From Periconia sp. R9002 (Eukaryota > Ascomycota > Dothideomycetes > Pleosporales > Periconiaceae): a stretch of DNA of 64,000 bases. Under the pieces are notes generated by a model. That model worked only from the letters and a program-made list of their open reading frames with translations, searched no databases and was not told the origin of the DNA. The DNA lies in the NCBI GenBank assembly GCA_023627715.1, contig JAMAHW010000015.1:1-64000 (forward strand). Reading direction: 5' to 3'. Made by a program: the position numbers and the translations under genes. Positions 1 through 11,510 of this stretch are shown here, piece after piece (the stretch's first letter is position 1; every line of letters starts with the position of its first letter).

Positions 1-660
1 CTAATAGCCTAGTTAGTATATAATAGCTTAAAGAACGTAGTAATAGGAATTATACTATTTTTCGCGAACTATAGATTTAACCTAAACGTATATAATCTAC
101 TTAAGTACGTATATACTTAGACAGCAAACGGCGAGAAATTTATAGAAAGAATTAAGGAAATCTATAGTTAGTTATAACTAGACGCTAAGTTCTTTAACAA
201 ATAAATAGGGAAATACTACGATTAGCACTATAAAGAAGGACCTAATTTTAAGAGAGGGGAAAAAGTATAGTTAAGACGCTAAAACATTAAAAGTAAGCGA
301 CCTAGCCTAAAATTTAATTACGTAAAAATCGGCCTATATAAAATTGCTGAATAAATTACGCCGGTTATATATAAATTAGAACTACTAAAAAATATAGGAA
401 TTTACCTAGTGTTCTACGTCTTACTCTTAGAAAAAGCACTCTAGAACGCTAAACTAGTAGTGTATAAGTTAAACACCTATAGAGAACAGGACGAATAATA
501 GGACGTTAACAAAATTATTAGACACTAGGTTCGAAATAGGAGAAACTACTACCTAGTCAGGTAGATAGGTACTAATAAGAAAGGAAAACTATAGGAAGAT
601 TCGTAGGAACCGGAAGACGGCCTTAGCTGCCCTAAAAAGTTAGAGGATTTTCAGTCTACC
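1..660 (+). mobile_element. Ty3/gypsy (chromovirus) pol 3' end, relic A
   Basis: Reading the plus strand through RIP stops gives the C-terminal end of a gypsy integrase followed by a chromodomain. Around 215-430 lies the integrase tail: a basic stretch with a KRGEKV-like motif, then the conserved YKLELPK-type segment, then the degenerate form of the HPVFHVSLL box near 400-425. Around 500-655 lies a chromodomain, with a NKIIRHR-like start, a YYLVRW-like core and a WEPED-like end. Chromodomain fusion to integrase defines chromoviruses. The element is cut on its left by the window edge. The order of motifs is seen in the sequence; the family name is established knowledge. Many stops make it non-functional. 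Confidence 0.85.
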
Positions 661-1959
661 CTATTAAACGAAAGAAACTAGGAGATAACGTAAAGTCTTT
701 ACCTAGCTATAAACTAAGAGGAGTGCTACTAGCAGCAGCGTTAGTAGCGACGTCTTAATTAGGGATTAGCTCTAGGTCTACCTACTAACTAGTCTACTAA
801 AGTTTAGCCTCCTTTTTATCTAACTCCGCCTCTATTACGCGAGACTAAGCAGCTAATTTTAAATAAAGATATTCTTTCTATTTTTTAAAACGCTAGATTT
901 TAGAATAAGCCTCTACTAGAGTACTACTAAGCTATATAATTTTATCTAGAAGCTCTTCCTAAGCTCTATAAGCCTTATTAAGCTAACGTTGTACTTTCTC
1001 TTCCGCGCGGTTAACGGATATTACTAATAGCTATAAGCCTAAACGCGCGCATTTCACTTTTAAATATAGACTTACTTTTAGATAATAATACCCTAGATGT
1101 TTTATAGGAACTACGTATATTAGCCTAGATATATACTTCGTAATACCTACTATTAGTAGGAGAACCTATATAAATAAGATTAAGCCTAGCGCACTAAGAA
1201 CACTTAGGAAATATAGTAAATCTATTATAATAAACTTTATTAGTAAGTAATAACTTAGATTAAGTTTTTAAAAAAACTATAATAGCTAAAGACACTTTAC
1301 TAAATAATAAGTAGGGCTATAGTACTATTATACTCTAATCTCTAGAATAGATAAATATAGAGACTAAGTATAAGGAAGGAGATAGTATTATAGCTGTGCC
1401 TTATAGAATTACTTTTAGTACTTATAGTAAGTGTAATTTTAATAATAACTATAAGTAGTATAATATAGATAAAGACTAGGATCTTAGACCTAAAATAAAC
1501 TATAATATAGATATATAACTAGGTTATATAATAACTCTATAACTCTATAGGTACTAAGATAGATAGAGATGTAGAAACGTCTCTATAGGATCTATATCTC
1601 TATAACTAATAGAGACTATAGAGCTATAGAGCTTAGAAGTTTCTTTAGTATATAGTAAGTATATATTACACTTCTTAGATAGTCTTTATTATTAATTTAA
1701 TTTTTTAACTAAAGAGCTACCCTACTTTTAATATCTACTATTTAGAATCTATTATATTATACTTATTAATAGTTACACACTATACTATTATTCTATAATA
1801 TTATACTTCTATTTACTTCTCTTACGTACTACCTAGTATCCTGCTTTAAGGCCTAAGTAGGACCTTAATAAAAGGAATAGTTTTTATAGGAGAATACTAA
1901 AGTATATTCTATAATAAACTAGAAATAAAAAGATACCTTTCTACTACCTTTTATCTCTA

Positions 1960-2725
1960 AACTAATAGATAGACTAAAAGATAAAACTAAACTATAGAGT
2001 AGTACCTCTATATCTATTATAATTATAAATAAGATAACTAGGCTAAATAGCTAGTTATAGCTAAACTAGCCTATAACAACTTAGTTAATAATACTACTAG
2101 AATTACACCTTTCTAGGCAGCGTTTAGTAACTATATAATATATCTAGATAAACCTAAACTAAGAGATCCTATACTAGTAAACTATATTTCCTATATATAG
2201 GTAAAAACCTTCTAGACTATAAGGAAATACTTAAAAAATAGATTTAAAAAAGTATAAGAATACTAAGTAAAATACTATAATAAAAAAAGACTTAATCCCC
2301 TAAAGTTTTTACTAAAAGAAAAAGTATAGTTAGATGCTAGAAATATTACTACTAAAAGACTCTATAAAAAACTAGACGCTAAATAAATAAAATACTCTAT
2401 TCTAGAATAGGTTAGTCTACTTACGTATAAACTTAAGCTACTACTATATCTATTAATTTACTTAGTTTTCTATATCTTACTACTAAATAAATTCTATAAA
2501 GACCCCTATAGAATATAGCCTCTAAGACCTCCTATAATTAGTAAGAAGGATCTAGACGTATATAAAATATACAATATTAAGAAAAGTAGAACTACTAATA
2601 GTAAAACCAAATATTATATAAGCTATAAAAGTTAGAATAAATTATATAATTAATAGCTACTAGTAGAAGATATTAACCTAAACGCTATTAAAAAATTTAT
2701 AAAGTAATTATAAAAAGTAAGTATA
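1960..2725 (+). mobile_element. Ty3/gypsy (chromovirus) pol 3' end, relic B
   Basis: This is a second, different copy of an integrase C-terminus plus chromodomain on the plus strand. From about 2040 the conserved 'maELAYNNS...T..TPF.A.F' segment of gypsy integrase can be read through RIP stops. A charged helix region follows at 2200-2350. The YKLKLP and HPVFHxSLL-like box lies at about 2425-2490. A chromodomain lies at about 2550-2640, with a VYKIYNIKKSR-like start and a YYISYKS-like core. It differs clearly from relic A, so it is a different family or an old divergent copy. No LTR could be marked by eye. Confidence 0.8.
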
Positions 2726-3399
2726 CTATAAAATATAGTAAAGTAGTAAGGACGCCTACCTAAAAAAGGGAGATAAAATAGTAAAAACTTAAATTCTTAC
2801 AACCTAAGCTAGACTAGACTAACTAGAATCTACCTACTTTACTAGGTTTAAAAAAAGCTTAGAACTATAGAAACCTTTTTACTATCTAAAATTACTACTA
2901 CTAATACTTAAAAAACTATATACCCCTAGAAAAACCTATCTAGAATAAGTCTAAACTATACTAGAATATATAGAACTACCTTACTTATTACTATCTTTAT
3001 TATTACTACTCTTCTTACTATTACTCTTATAAGTTACCTATAGAGTCTTAGGATTCCCGCTATAATTAAGATACTTAGGAGGATTAATATAGGGAAGCGT
3101 AGTATTATATTCTATAGTAGCTAACTTAATCCTACTAATAGTAAAACCTTTAGGGAAACTAGCTAAATTAGGTAAATAGGAGTACACTACCTAAGATAAA
3201 GTTTTAAAAAAAAAACTTTAACTAGTAAAGGTTAAAGTACTTCTAGATAGAAATATAGATACCTCTAGTCTAGTCTTACTTAGTCTACTAAGATCTACTA
3301 GAATATAGGCTATTATAAAAAATAATAGCCTTATACTTTTAAGACCTTTAATTATCTACTTCTTATACTTAAAGGCACCTCTATAGTTATCTAGAATAT

Positions 3400-4330
3400 A
3401 AGCAGTACTAATATACTTATTATAAACTCTCCTAAAAATCTAAATTACCTCTATCTTATTTTTATTAAGCTTTTTAAAGAATTTATAAAGCTTTTTAAGA
3501 TTCTTTAGGCGCTTTATAACTAGTAAATACTTATTAAGAGGTAGTTATATAGGTTTCTTAATAAACTAGCCTAAACTATTTTATTCTAAGCTCTCTACTA
3601 TATAACTCTTATAGAAGGAATTAACTTTCTTTATAAACTCTTTAAAAGACTTAGATCCTAATATACGCTTTTCTTTCTTATTAGTATATATAATAAAATT
3701 ATTAAGACGTATATAAGCCCTCTAAACTTCTAAAGTAACGTTTTAGAATAAAAACCTTTAAGTAGACTACTTTAGTTTATCTAAGTCCTTTTTAGTAATA
3801 ACTAAATCTACTACTATTTTCTTAAGGGCTACTAACTAAGCGGGAGATAATACTAAACTATCCTTATAATACTTAAGCCCTTCTAAGTAATTAAAGTAAT
3901 TAATAACTATACCTAGAAGCTTTAATAATTTAATAACCCTAGGTTAATTATTAAAAGCTTTAAAAAAATTAGAGAAGCCTTTAGTATTAGTAGTAGTCTA
4001 GAGCTAGTGTAATAAGTTTCTAATAAAAGTATTAACTATCTTAAACTTCTAAAAAAACTAACCTAGTTTATCTTTAACTACTCCTAAAGACGTAAACTTC
4101 TACTTTATTTTAGCTATCTTTACTTAGTTAGTAGTACGTCCTTTTTATAAGGTTTAAATAAGCTCCGCTTATTAATTAAGCTTCTAAACTAATTTATTAT
4201 TAGAAGTATTATTTAGATTAGAAGCTACTAAAGTAGACTAGGGTAAACTATCTACCTTCTACGTTAACTAAGCTAGCTTTTCCTTATAAACTTTAACCTT
4301 ATCTCTAAGGTAAGTAGGTGCTTCTACGTT
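3400..4330 (-). pseudogene. RIP-decayed long reading frame, unidentified
   Basis: On the minus strand one frame can be followed for more than 300 codons without any frameshift, interrupted only by TAG/TAA codons of the type RIP makes from Gln, Trp or Arg codons. I followed it base by base from 4320 to 3661, and it appears to go on toward about 3000. The implied protein is rich in Lys, Leu, Ile and Asn, with helical, coiled-coil-like stretches and an Asn/Ser/Lys-rich end. It lies between gypsy remnants and opposite to them, so a gag-like or other transposon-borne protein is the simplest guess. I recognise no catalytic motif and give no function. Confidence 0.5.
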
Positions 4331-5869
4331 AGCTTAGGTTAAAGTAAGTATCTAAAAGTTTTAGATATCCTCTTCTAGTGTTTTTAGGCGACTATTATAT
4401 ATAGAAAACTTAGTAGTATATTAGCCTAACGTCTTCTTTATTATATCCCTAAATCTAAAACTATTTTAGTTATTATTAAGCTATTTTTTAAGCTTAGAGA
4501 TTTAAGTATCTATAAATAAAATATAACTAACTAATTCTAGGTTAGCCTTTACGTTAGAAGAATTATCTTAGGCTAAGTTAGTAAAGTCTAGTCTAAACTA
4601 GAACGCTTTAGTACTTACTAAGTTATATAAAATTTTATACTTTTTTCCCTTAGTAAGAGTTCTAGAGCTAGCTGCTTTATAGGCTTTATATTTAGATATA
4701 CGCTATAGTAGGAAAAAAACCTCCTATTAAGTACTACTATAGAATTAAAGATAACTTAGGCCCTAGACGCTACTAAAGTTTTATCTAGACTTAGTTAGTA
4801 AAGGCTAACCTAGATTATCCTAGAATAATACTTATAACTAGTACTTTATATAAATCTTTTCTAACTTACTAGTAGCTAATATAGCGCTATCTATCTAAGA
4901 ATAGACTATAGTTATCTCTCTATTTTTATCTTTAGTAGAAAAGAACTTATTTTTATCTTTAAAAAATATTATAAAGTAATAAAAAGGAAGCTTAGTAAAA
5001 AAATTAGAAAAGATATCTCTAAAAATAGCCTTTACGTAACTTATTACTATAAAAATATTTTTTATTTTAGGCTAATATAGGTAGTTAGGAGAAAAATAAC
5101 CTAGACTAGAGTAGAGGGGACTTACTAATCTATACTTACTTTAGGAAGCTATATAGCTAAGGTAAGTATATCTATTAGCGTACTAGCTACTAAAGATTAT
5201 AGTAGCTATCTAGGAAATATAAATATAAGAGATATAACTAGAGATCTCTTTCTATATTTTTATAGCTAACTTTTTACTACGCTTAGCGACTTAACCTATA
5301 TAAAAACTATATATAAGAAGGACAGAAACTACTTAGTTAGTAAAAACTACTTTTTAAGCCTTTATAAGGCGAGTATCTATAACTTTAATTCTAAAGATAT
5401 AGCTAGCTCTAACGTTTATACTTAGAGGGACTAATATCTAAGTCTTAGGAGGTATCTTAACTAAGAAAGGCTTAATCTAAGCTAGAAAATAAAAGGAGCG
5501 TAGTTATTAGTATTAGAAGTAAGTATATAAAGCGTAGAGTATAAAGAAGAGAGGGTATTAGAAAAAGTAATTAAGGGCGGTAATAGTAAAGTAGTTAGAG
5601 TAAGGCTAATAATTAAGAAGAGGTATAAGAAGGTAAAAAGTAGAGTTTTAATTATTACTTTAGGTAGTAGTATTAACTTTTTTTTACTTTACGTAGTTAC
5701 GTATACTACGTAATTTAACTTTACCTCTTTTTACTTTACTACTACTTACTAAATACTTTCTCTACCTTAATTCTTTTACTATATTAGAAATCCTTACTAT
5801 AAATATACCCTATAATACTTACCTAAAGTACTCTTTATAAGTCTAGGATAGACTCGCCTAAAAGAGGAG

Positions 5870-6090
5870 GCATTATTATAGGTTAGCTATATCTAGCCTA
5901 GACTAGCTGTACCTAGACTAGAGTAACTTAGTATACTCTAGACTAAAGGACTTTAGTAGAAAAACTCTAAATAGTAATATTTAGGAGGTATAAGATAGGT
6001 TAGCTATAAATAAGATAGGCTAGATAAAAATAGAGTAGACTAGACGTAACTAGAGTAAACTAGATATAACTAGAATAGCCTAAGATAGAT
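5870..6090. repeat. Degenerate short tandem repeats in RIP block
   Basis: Variants of a motif resembling TAACTAGAGTAGACTAGA recur about every 20 bases, loosely between 5890 and 5940 and more densely between 6020 and 6085. The copies are imperfect, and TA-rich composition alone can produce some similarity, so this may be a mutated satellite or an LTR-internal array. Confidence 0.35.
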
Positions 6091-6434
6091 AAAAGTAGTA
6101 AGCACCTATATAGAGAAAGGTAGGTGTTTATAGAATCCTTAGCTACTAGTACTCTTAGAATTAAGCTAGTTTAGCCTATTATCTACTATATCTACAGCCT
6201 ATTTTTTACACTTAGCTTACTTCTAAGTAGGTTTATAAAGTACTCTAAAGGAGAAAAAAGGGAATAGTTTAAAAACTTAATTATTATTAATATAATATAC
6301 TATTTCTATACTAAAGTATTTCTATAAGTAATATTACACTATATAACTTATCGCTTATATATATATAACGTTGTTTATTCTCGATCTCTGAGGCGCTAAT
6401 AATCTAATAGAGCAGGTATTGTCTTCAACGGATA

Positions 6435-6735
6435 AGTTAATGCGTATCTTGATTTAATCGGGGACGAGAGCCTTCGCGAAGTGCTAGAAGATGGTGCTGC
6501 TTATAGTTTCGCTGCGAGGGAAGGGGGCTTGGGGGACTCCATAATTAATAGAGACTTCGAGAAATTGTTAGCGTATATGTGAGAGCATTGAGGGTACTAT
6601 GGCTGGTTGCAATGGCTATAGCACTTATTGGATTCATTTTTGTCCTAGTTGAGAGGTCACTACCGTTGGAAAAGACGCATAAAACGGACTTAGGAATGAA
6701 AGAAGAGAAGAAGAAATGTCCTAACGAATAAACTG
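6435..6735 (+). pseudogene. Relic of MFS (DHA2-type) transporter C-terminus
   Basis: From about 6452 a plus-strand frame reads a segment with GDESLREVLEDGAAY and ends at LLAYM. One indel later, in another frame from about 6580, it goes on as RALRVLWLVAMA, a hydrophobic last transmembrane helix, then an acidic/basic tail and a stop near 6735. The pattern 'LR.V....a..LLAYM.ALR..W....A.A..GF...' is the usual last-helix region of fungal 14-TM drug:H+ antiporters. A frameshift at 6574-6580 and the missing upstream part, replaced by RIP-mutated transposon DNA, show it is dead. It is not a piece of the intact transporter at 21301-23259, whose C-terminus is different. Confidence 0.6.
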
Positions 6736-7514
6736 TGCAATCTAATTGCAGAACATGAGAAATTTGGCGATGTAGAATTACAGTGCTGCCCTTACACGAA
6801 TATTCGGCAAACAAGGTAAGAGACATAACGAAGATAGTGGCAACGGAATCTGGAAACTTCCCTCAACTTCATGACTCGTGTGAGGGAATAATCAATAGGT
6901 TCACAAGCTTTCGAGGGTCGTCACTACTGGCGCGACGTCTAGAAAAGCGAAGAGGATCGGAAAAGAACATACATGGGTCCAGTCTGACGACCACCATTAC
7001 ATAGTATACGGGGTCGACAGCATGAATCGATACTTCCCGTATGGTGCAACCTTTTTGTCTCTTCACCTTTCTTCGCAATCACCACCCAACCGCTGTTCAC
7101 CTTCAAAGTCTTTTCCACTACATAAACTCATACGAGAAATTTTAGATAACAAAAATACCGACCTCTCAGGTGATTTGGTGTAGTTGTTGTTTTAGCGCCC
7201 TGCCTTGCAAGAGACGGTTTTTTCAGAACGCTGGCGGCATTTATGGACCTCAATAATGTTGTGCTTCATTGCGTAGTACTTGATGCATAGCAGGTTTTCC
7301 CGTTCTCGAGAATTTCAGCCTTATTCCATCAACGGCCTCAGTTAGGGGCCAAATCCTAGGCAGAAGCAAACCTGAAGGTCAGGTGATATCAATTGATGAT
7401 ACAACAGCATAAATAGCCGAGCCCCCTGCTTTGTCGCTTAGTTCTTCATCAAAACCCGACGGCAAAGAAACCTCCTCCACTCACCCTCAATCACCAAAAT
7501 TCTTTGCGGCGAGA
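6736..7514. other. Intergenic, upstream of HET gene
   Basis: I see no coding signal here. Composition is normal, not RIP-like. A possible pyrimidine-rich 5' leader precedes the ATG at 7515 (around 7420-7510). Confidence 0.5.
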
Positions 7515-9437
7515 ATGCGCTTGATTAAGGCAGACACGATAAAGATTCACGAATTTGCAGACATTGATAATGCACCGCCCTTCACCATTCTGTCGCACAC
7601 CTGGGGTGAAGAAGAATGTACACTTCAAGACATGCAAAACCTTGATGTGCAAGCCAAGGCTGGATATCGGAAAATCAAGTACTGTTGCGAACAATCGCTA
7701 AAAGACGGCTACGAGTGGACTTGGGTTGACACGTAAGCCGCTACTTAGCTGTGAGGTTCTTTTTACGAAACTTACACGCATGTATTCAGCTGCTGCATTG
7801 ATAAAACCAATTCAGTCGAGTTATCAGAAGCAATTAATTCAATGTTCCACTGGTATCAAGTTGCAGCAAAATGTTACGCATACCTCTCCGATATAGACAA
7901 GGTGTGCGACCTAGAACGTAGCAGGTGGTTCACCCGAGGCTGGACGTTGCAAGAACTCCTCGCGCCAAAAGAGGTTGTTTTCTATTCTACGAAATGGAAA
8001 CCACTGGGCTCGAAGACGGAACTCCTCCCTACTCTCTCTAAGGTCACCAACATCAGCGTAAACGTGCTAGAAAGTGGTGACTTCAGTGACATCAGTATCG
8101 CAGTAAGACTTTCGTGGGCGAAAGAGAGGGAAACCACCCGTGTTGAAGATATAGCCTACTGCCTAATGGGTATTGTTGGGGTTCATATGCCTCTTATCTA
8201 TGGAGAAAGAAACCGCGCTTTTGTCCGACTCCAGGAAGAAATCTTGAAGACTTCAGATGACATCTCTGTAATCGGGTGGGGCACAGTATCAAATACCCGC
8301 ATGGAAGAAGGAACTTTGACACAATACGACCGCAGAGATTTTTCCAGATTACATGGGACCTTCGCCAGCCATCCGAGAGACTTCAACATGTGCCATAGGC
8401 TTGTCTCTGTAAAACGAGCGTCAACGGCGATCAAGCCAGTTGTTGGATGGGGCGGCGTGGAATTAAACCTTCCCGTCATAGAAATCAACTCTGATTTATT
8501 TGCCGCTCTGCCTTACACGATCGAAGGAGCATATGACTGTTACCTCTGCATGGCCCTCGTAGAATGGGAGGTTGCGAAATTTGCCCGCTCAGAGGAACTG
8601 ATACTGATCTCTGCGTCCGCGCCTCTGGGAAAACGTAAAGTGTGGACGACGCGAAATCTTCACATAAAGCCTTACACCACGCTCTTTGTCAACCCTCAGC
8701 CCGTGATACGACACATAGACATTCGAAGCATAAAGAGAGTGGGTGGCTATGAACTCGAAGAAGTCTTCTGTCTTCCTAACGCGCAGTACTCCGCAGCAGA
8801 TAACGAAATCACTCTGACAGAATCCGCAACAGGGCCGTTTGCAATGCTTTTTTTCGCTCGCGACTTCGAAGGTCCCTTAGAAAACGAGCTCATGATGAAA
8901 AAAGGGAGAGAAAAGTACAACAGGACAATCGAGTGGGAAAGCGACAGCAAAAGAAGGACCCTGAAATACTATCATGTCAACGAGCTGCATTCCAGACGAC
9001 CCAGGTTTGCAGCAATGTTGAGTACAGACACTGCAGGTGTGGCAGATCCCTGCTCTGCCAGGTTTCTGCATATTCTTAATGTGGAGACTGCTGACGAAGA
9101 TTTCCATTTCCTGATAAAAAGAGACGTCACCTCTATCCGCCACTGTATGACCAAGATGCAGGCGAAATTTACCGTGACAAACCAAGGACATAATTCATGG
9201 TTACTTGAAAACAACAGAGGAGCAAATAATCGTGGATGGATAGAGAGTACAGTGGAAATTTTCAAATTCAGAAATTATATCACGTATCGTAACCGAAAGC
9301 CGCGTTGGTACATCAGCGACACCAAAAAAACTACTAACAAATTTGCTGAGTTCGGACTACATTTTGGTTGGAGGAATCTAGTTGAGAGGAATATAGTTCT
9401 TTCTCTCGAAATGGAGACGAAAATTGTAGAGCAGTAG
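7515..9437 (+). CDS. HET-domain (heterokaryon incompatibility) protein
   Basis: Two exons, 7515-7732 and 7790-9437, joined through a 57-nt GT-AG intron, give 621 residues. The first ATG in frame is 7515, and the start MRLIKADT with ILSHTWGEEE at about residues 28-37 is the usual N-terminus of the HET domain. The splice restores WVDTCCIDKTNSVELSEAINSM, followed by WFTRGWTLQELLAP and a GVHMPLIYGER motif, all classic for the HET-E/HET-D type domain (about residues 25-190). No NACHT or WD40 follows. The remaining 400 residues are the variable tail found in stand-alone HET proteins. The domain triggers death of fused cells carrying different alleles. A weak alternative intron (donor at the GTAGAG after 9423) would replace the end by a frame encoding one transmembrane segment and a stop at 9611-9613. 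Confidence 0.93.
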
Positions 9438-9724
9438 AGAGGAAATATTCTCAGATACCTGAACGTAGCAGTATCAAGATCCTTTGGGAACGCGCAGGTC
9501 GAAGAACCGTCTTTGTCTTTGCTATTCCCATCCTGTTAATATCGATAGTGGGCCCCTGTGTTTTGGTGAATGTCTTCATGTTTCTCGTATTCCAAGGATT
9601 GTCACCGCGTTGAAACGACGTCGTCGCTGACCTACTGCCTGTGGAGCGGAGAGAGCATGGTATGACAAAATCTCTGGAAGCGCACTAAGACTAGCCAGCC
9701 TAGCATTCAGTCTGTTCGAATTGG

Positions 9725-10325
9725 GATACAGTCAAATTCAAAACAAGTTGGTTTCGCAAGCCAGCCAGATGCGGTCAGAGCATCTACCAAACGACGCATT
9801 TCAAACTCTCAATCCCATCGCCTGCAACATCATTGGTCCACTTCTTCAGGGCTTCTACGGCTTGCTTAACAGACACCGAATATCATTTTGCCCGATCATG
9901 AGAGTCATGGTGGGCTTCTTTTTGATGGCTGTCGCCATGGGTTATGCTTCTGGTGTTCAAAGCTAATCTACTTAGCCGGTCGTTGCTATGATAACCTCTT
10001 GTATCCCCGGAATCAGAAGATGGTCGATACCCTAATGAGGTCAGCGTGCGGGTTCAGATGCCTGTGCACTTTCCAATGGCGCTTTCGGAATTTCTCGGTT
10101 CAGTTACTATGATGGAGTATGCTTACTCAAAAGCTCCAATGGGTATGAAGTCCATTGTGCAGTCATTATCACAACTTTCCAACGCCTTGGGTAGAGCCCT
10201 AGGCGTGGCAATTGAAAGATCCAAAACTTGTTGCTTTCTATGTTTCTCTTTCCAGAGTAATGGCGGTGAGTATACTATTATTTCGATTCTTCTTCCACCA
10301 GTACGATAAGAGTACCAGAAATTAG
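9725..10325 (+). pseudogene. Relic of PTR2/POT-family peptide transporter (C-terminal half)
   Basis: Pieces of the C-terminal half of a fungal proton-coupled oligopeptide transporter appear in order but in shifting frames. A segment with YSQIQNKLVSQASQM and LPNDAFQTLNP lies at 9725-9840. A helix with PIMRVMVGFFLMAVAMGYA and a stop at 9964-9966 follows. PVHFPMALSEFLGSVTMMEYAY then KAPMGMKSIVQSL lies at 10060-10170. After another shift come KDPKLVAFYVSLSR and HQYDK up to a stop at 10323. These match TM7-TM12 landmarks of PTR2 proteins. At least two frameshifts and one stop, plus absence of the N-terminal half, make it a dead fragment. It lies just after the HET gene on the same strand. Confidence 0.8.
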
Positions 10326-10555
10326 TCTAAACTGGGCTATTTCATTGTTCAAGTACTTATTTTTGACTGTACTTGTTGCCCACTTTGGTCTCCTGACGAT
10401 GAATCTCCTGTATGCGGAGATATTGAGTTCGCCGGGCCTGAAATTTGATCTGTTGCTTTTCTGATGGTGTGGGCGGTTCGCTATCATAGATCCAGTGTTC
10501 ATTACATATAGATGCCCAAATCACTTTACATCTCGAGTTTTGTACCGTATACATG

Positions 10556-11036
10556 CTAATCAAGAAGTTTCTGGTATGCTTCGGCCTGTGCTGTCACAAA
10601 GTCCTCTTGCCAATCATCGAAAAACAACCCCAAATCCAATGGCGCGTAGTCGGGTTGGTGGAGACCTCTCATTCCCACTTGCTTGAAACACGCATATACT
10701 GCTCTGACTACATCCAACAACCTTGCTATCACATCAGAGTCTGTTTCGTACCCCATTAATCTTGCAATATTACGTTGCTGCTCAGGATTCACGCTGCCGA
10801 GCATAAATTGCGCAATCTCTTGCAAATATATCTGGTCTGTTGTTGGAAGACTGGCTACGTGCTTTGGAGCAGTAGGCGGCGTCGATAGAGTATTGCGCCA
10901 CGCCAAAAAGAAGGCGTTGTTAATGCGCAAACGTTCGGATGGGGTGAGCTTGCCGTCTGCTCTTTCGTGTCCATGGCAGAGATAGGGAACAGCTTTTTGC
11001 TCAAAGAGTGAACAGCAGAGTTTTGCTGCTTAAGCG
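10556..11036 (-). pseudogene. Orphan coding remnant, hypothetical fungal protein
   Basis: A minus-strand frame is open from about 11036 to the stop at 10556 and encodes about 160 residues with protein-like composition: a PSERLRINNAFFLAW segment, then a helical middle and a DLGLFFDDW end. No ATG opens this frame, so it is either the last exon of a gene whose first exon I cannot find or a leftover of one. The '(L)TPSERLRI..AFF.AW' pattern reminds me of uncharacterised fungal F-box-like proteins, but that is only resemblance. Confidence 0.35.
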
Positions 11037-11510
11037 TGCTCTGGAGTGGTAGATAGAGATAAATTGGATGGCGCATCTCGTGAAGTCATATCTGGGCTGG
11101 CGGGTAGTTGAGTCGATGCGATGTCGCAGTAACATGGAAGGTGGGTGAGTCAAAATCAATCTCAAGTATCCCCAATAACACGCTAAGAACGTCATTGATA
11201 ATTACGTGAGGCGGCGCAGGGCATGCGCCCACCTGGGCTTCGAGGTTTAGTAAAACCCCCCATCCAGGCACCAGTTTGTACTATCTTGGCGTAGCCTCTT
11301 AATTTGTAAGGGTAACGCAAAAAGGTGATTTAACGTTTGAAACGCAACGTTTTAGCTGCCAATATATGATGCGATCTGCGAAATTTCAAAAAAATCAAGT
11401 AGAAACCTATATATTTCCAATGGAGCATTAATAATGTTCACTGGGAATAACCGCAGTTGTTGTGAAAAACGCCTACATGGTCTCCTTCCTATACCATGAA
11501 CATGTTATCC
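11037..11510. other. Intergenic, downstream of the PKS
   Basis: No coding signal is seen. A/T-rich patches at 11340-11430 may hold the polyadenylation region of the PKS transcript, which ends toward this side. Confidence 0.5.

Larger units (their letters stand above)
1..6340. repeat. RIP-mutated, AT-rich transposon graveyard
   Basis: The dinucleotides CA and TG are almost missing over this whole stretch while TA is in great excess, and CG is still present; for example the first two 60-base lines contain no CA or TG. This is the footprint of repeat-induced point mutation (CpA to TpA on both strands), which acts on duplicated DNA in Pezizomycotina. No intact ORF of any length survives. Old reading frames can still be followed because the inserted stops are TAG/TAA at places where Gln, Trp or Arg would be expected. 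The composition changes abruptly near 6340-6380, where normal sequence begins. Recognisable remnants inside are listed separately; the rest I could not assign. Confidence 0.93.

Noticed and set aside
700..1900. LTRs of the gypsy relics
   Set aside because: TA-rich RIP sequence gives many accidental matches; no pair of long direct repeats was convincing by eye.
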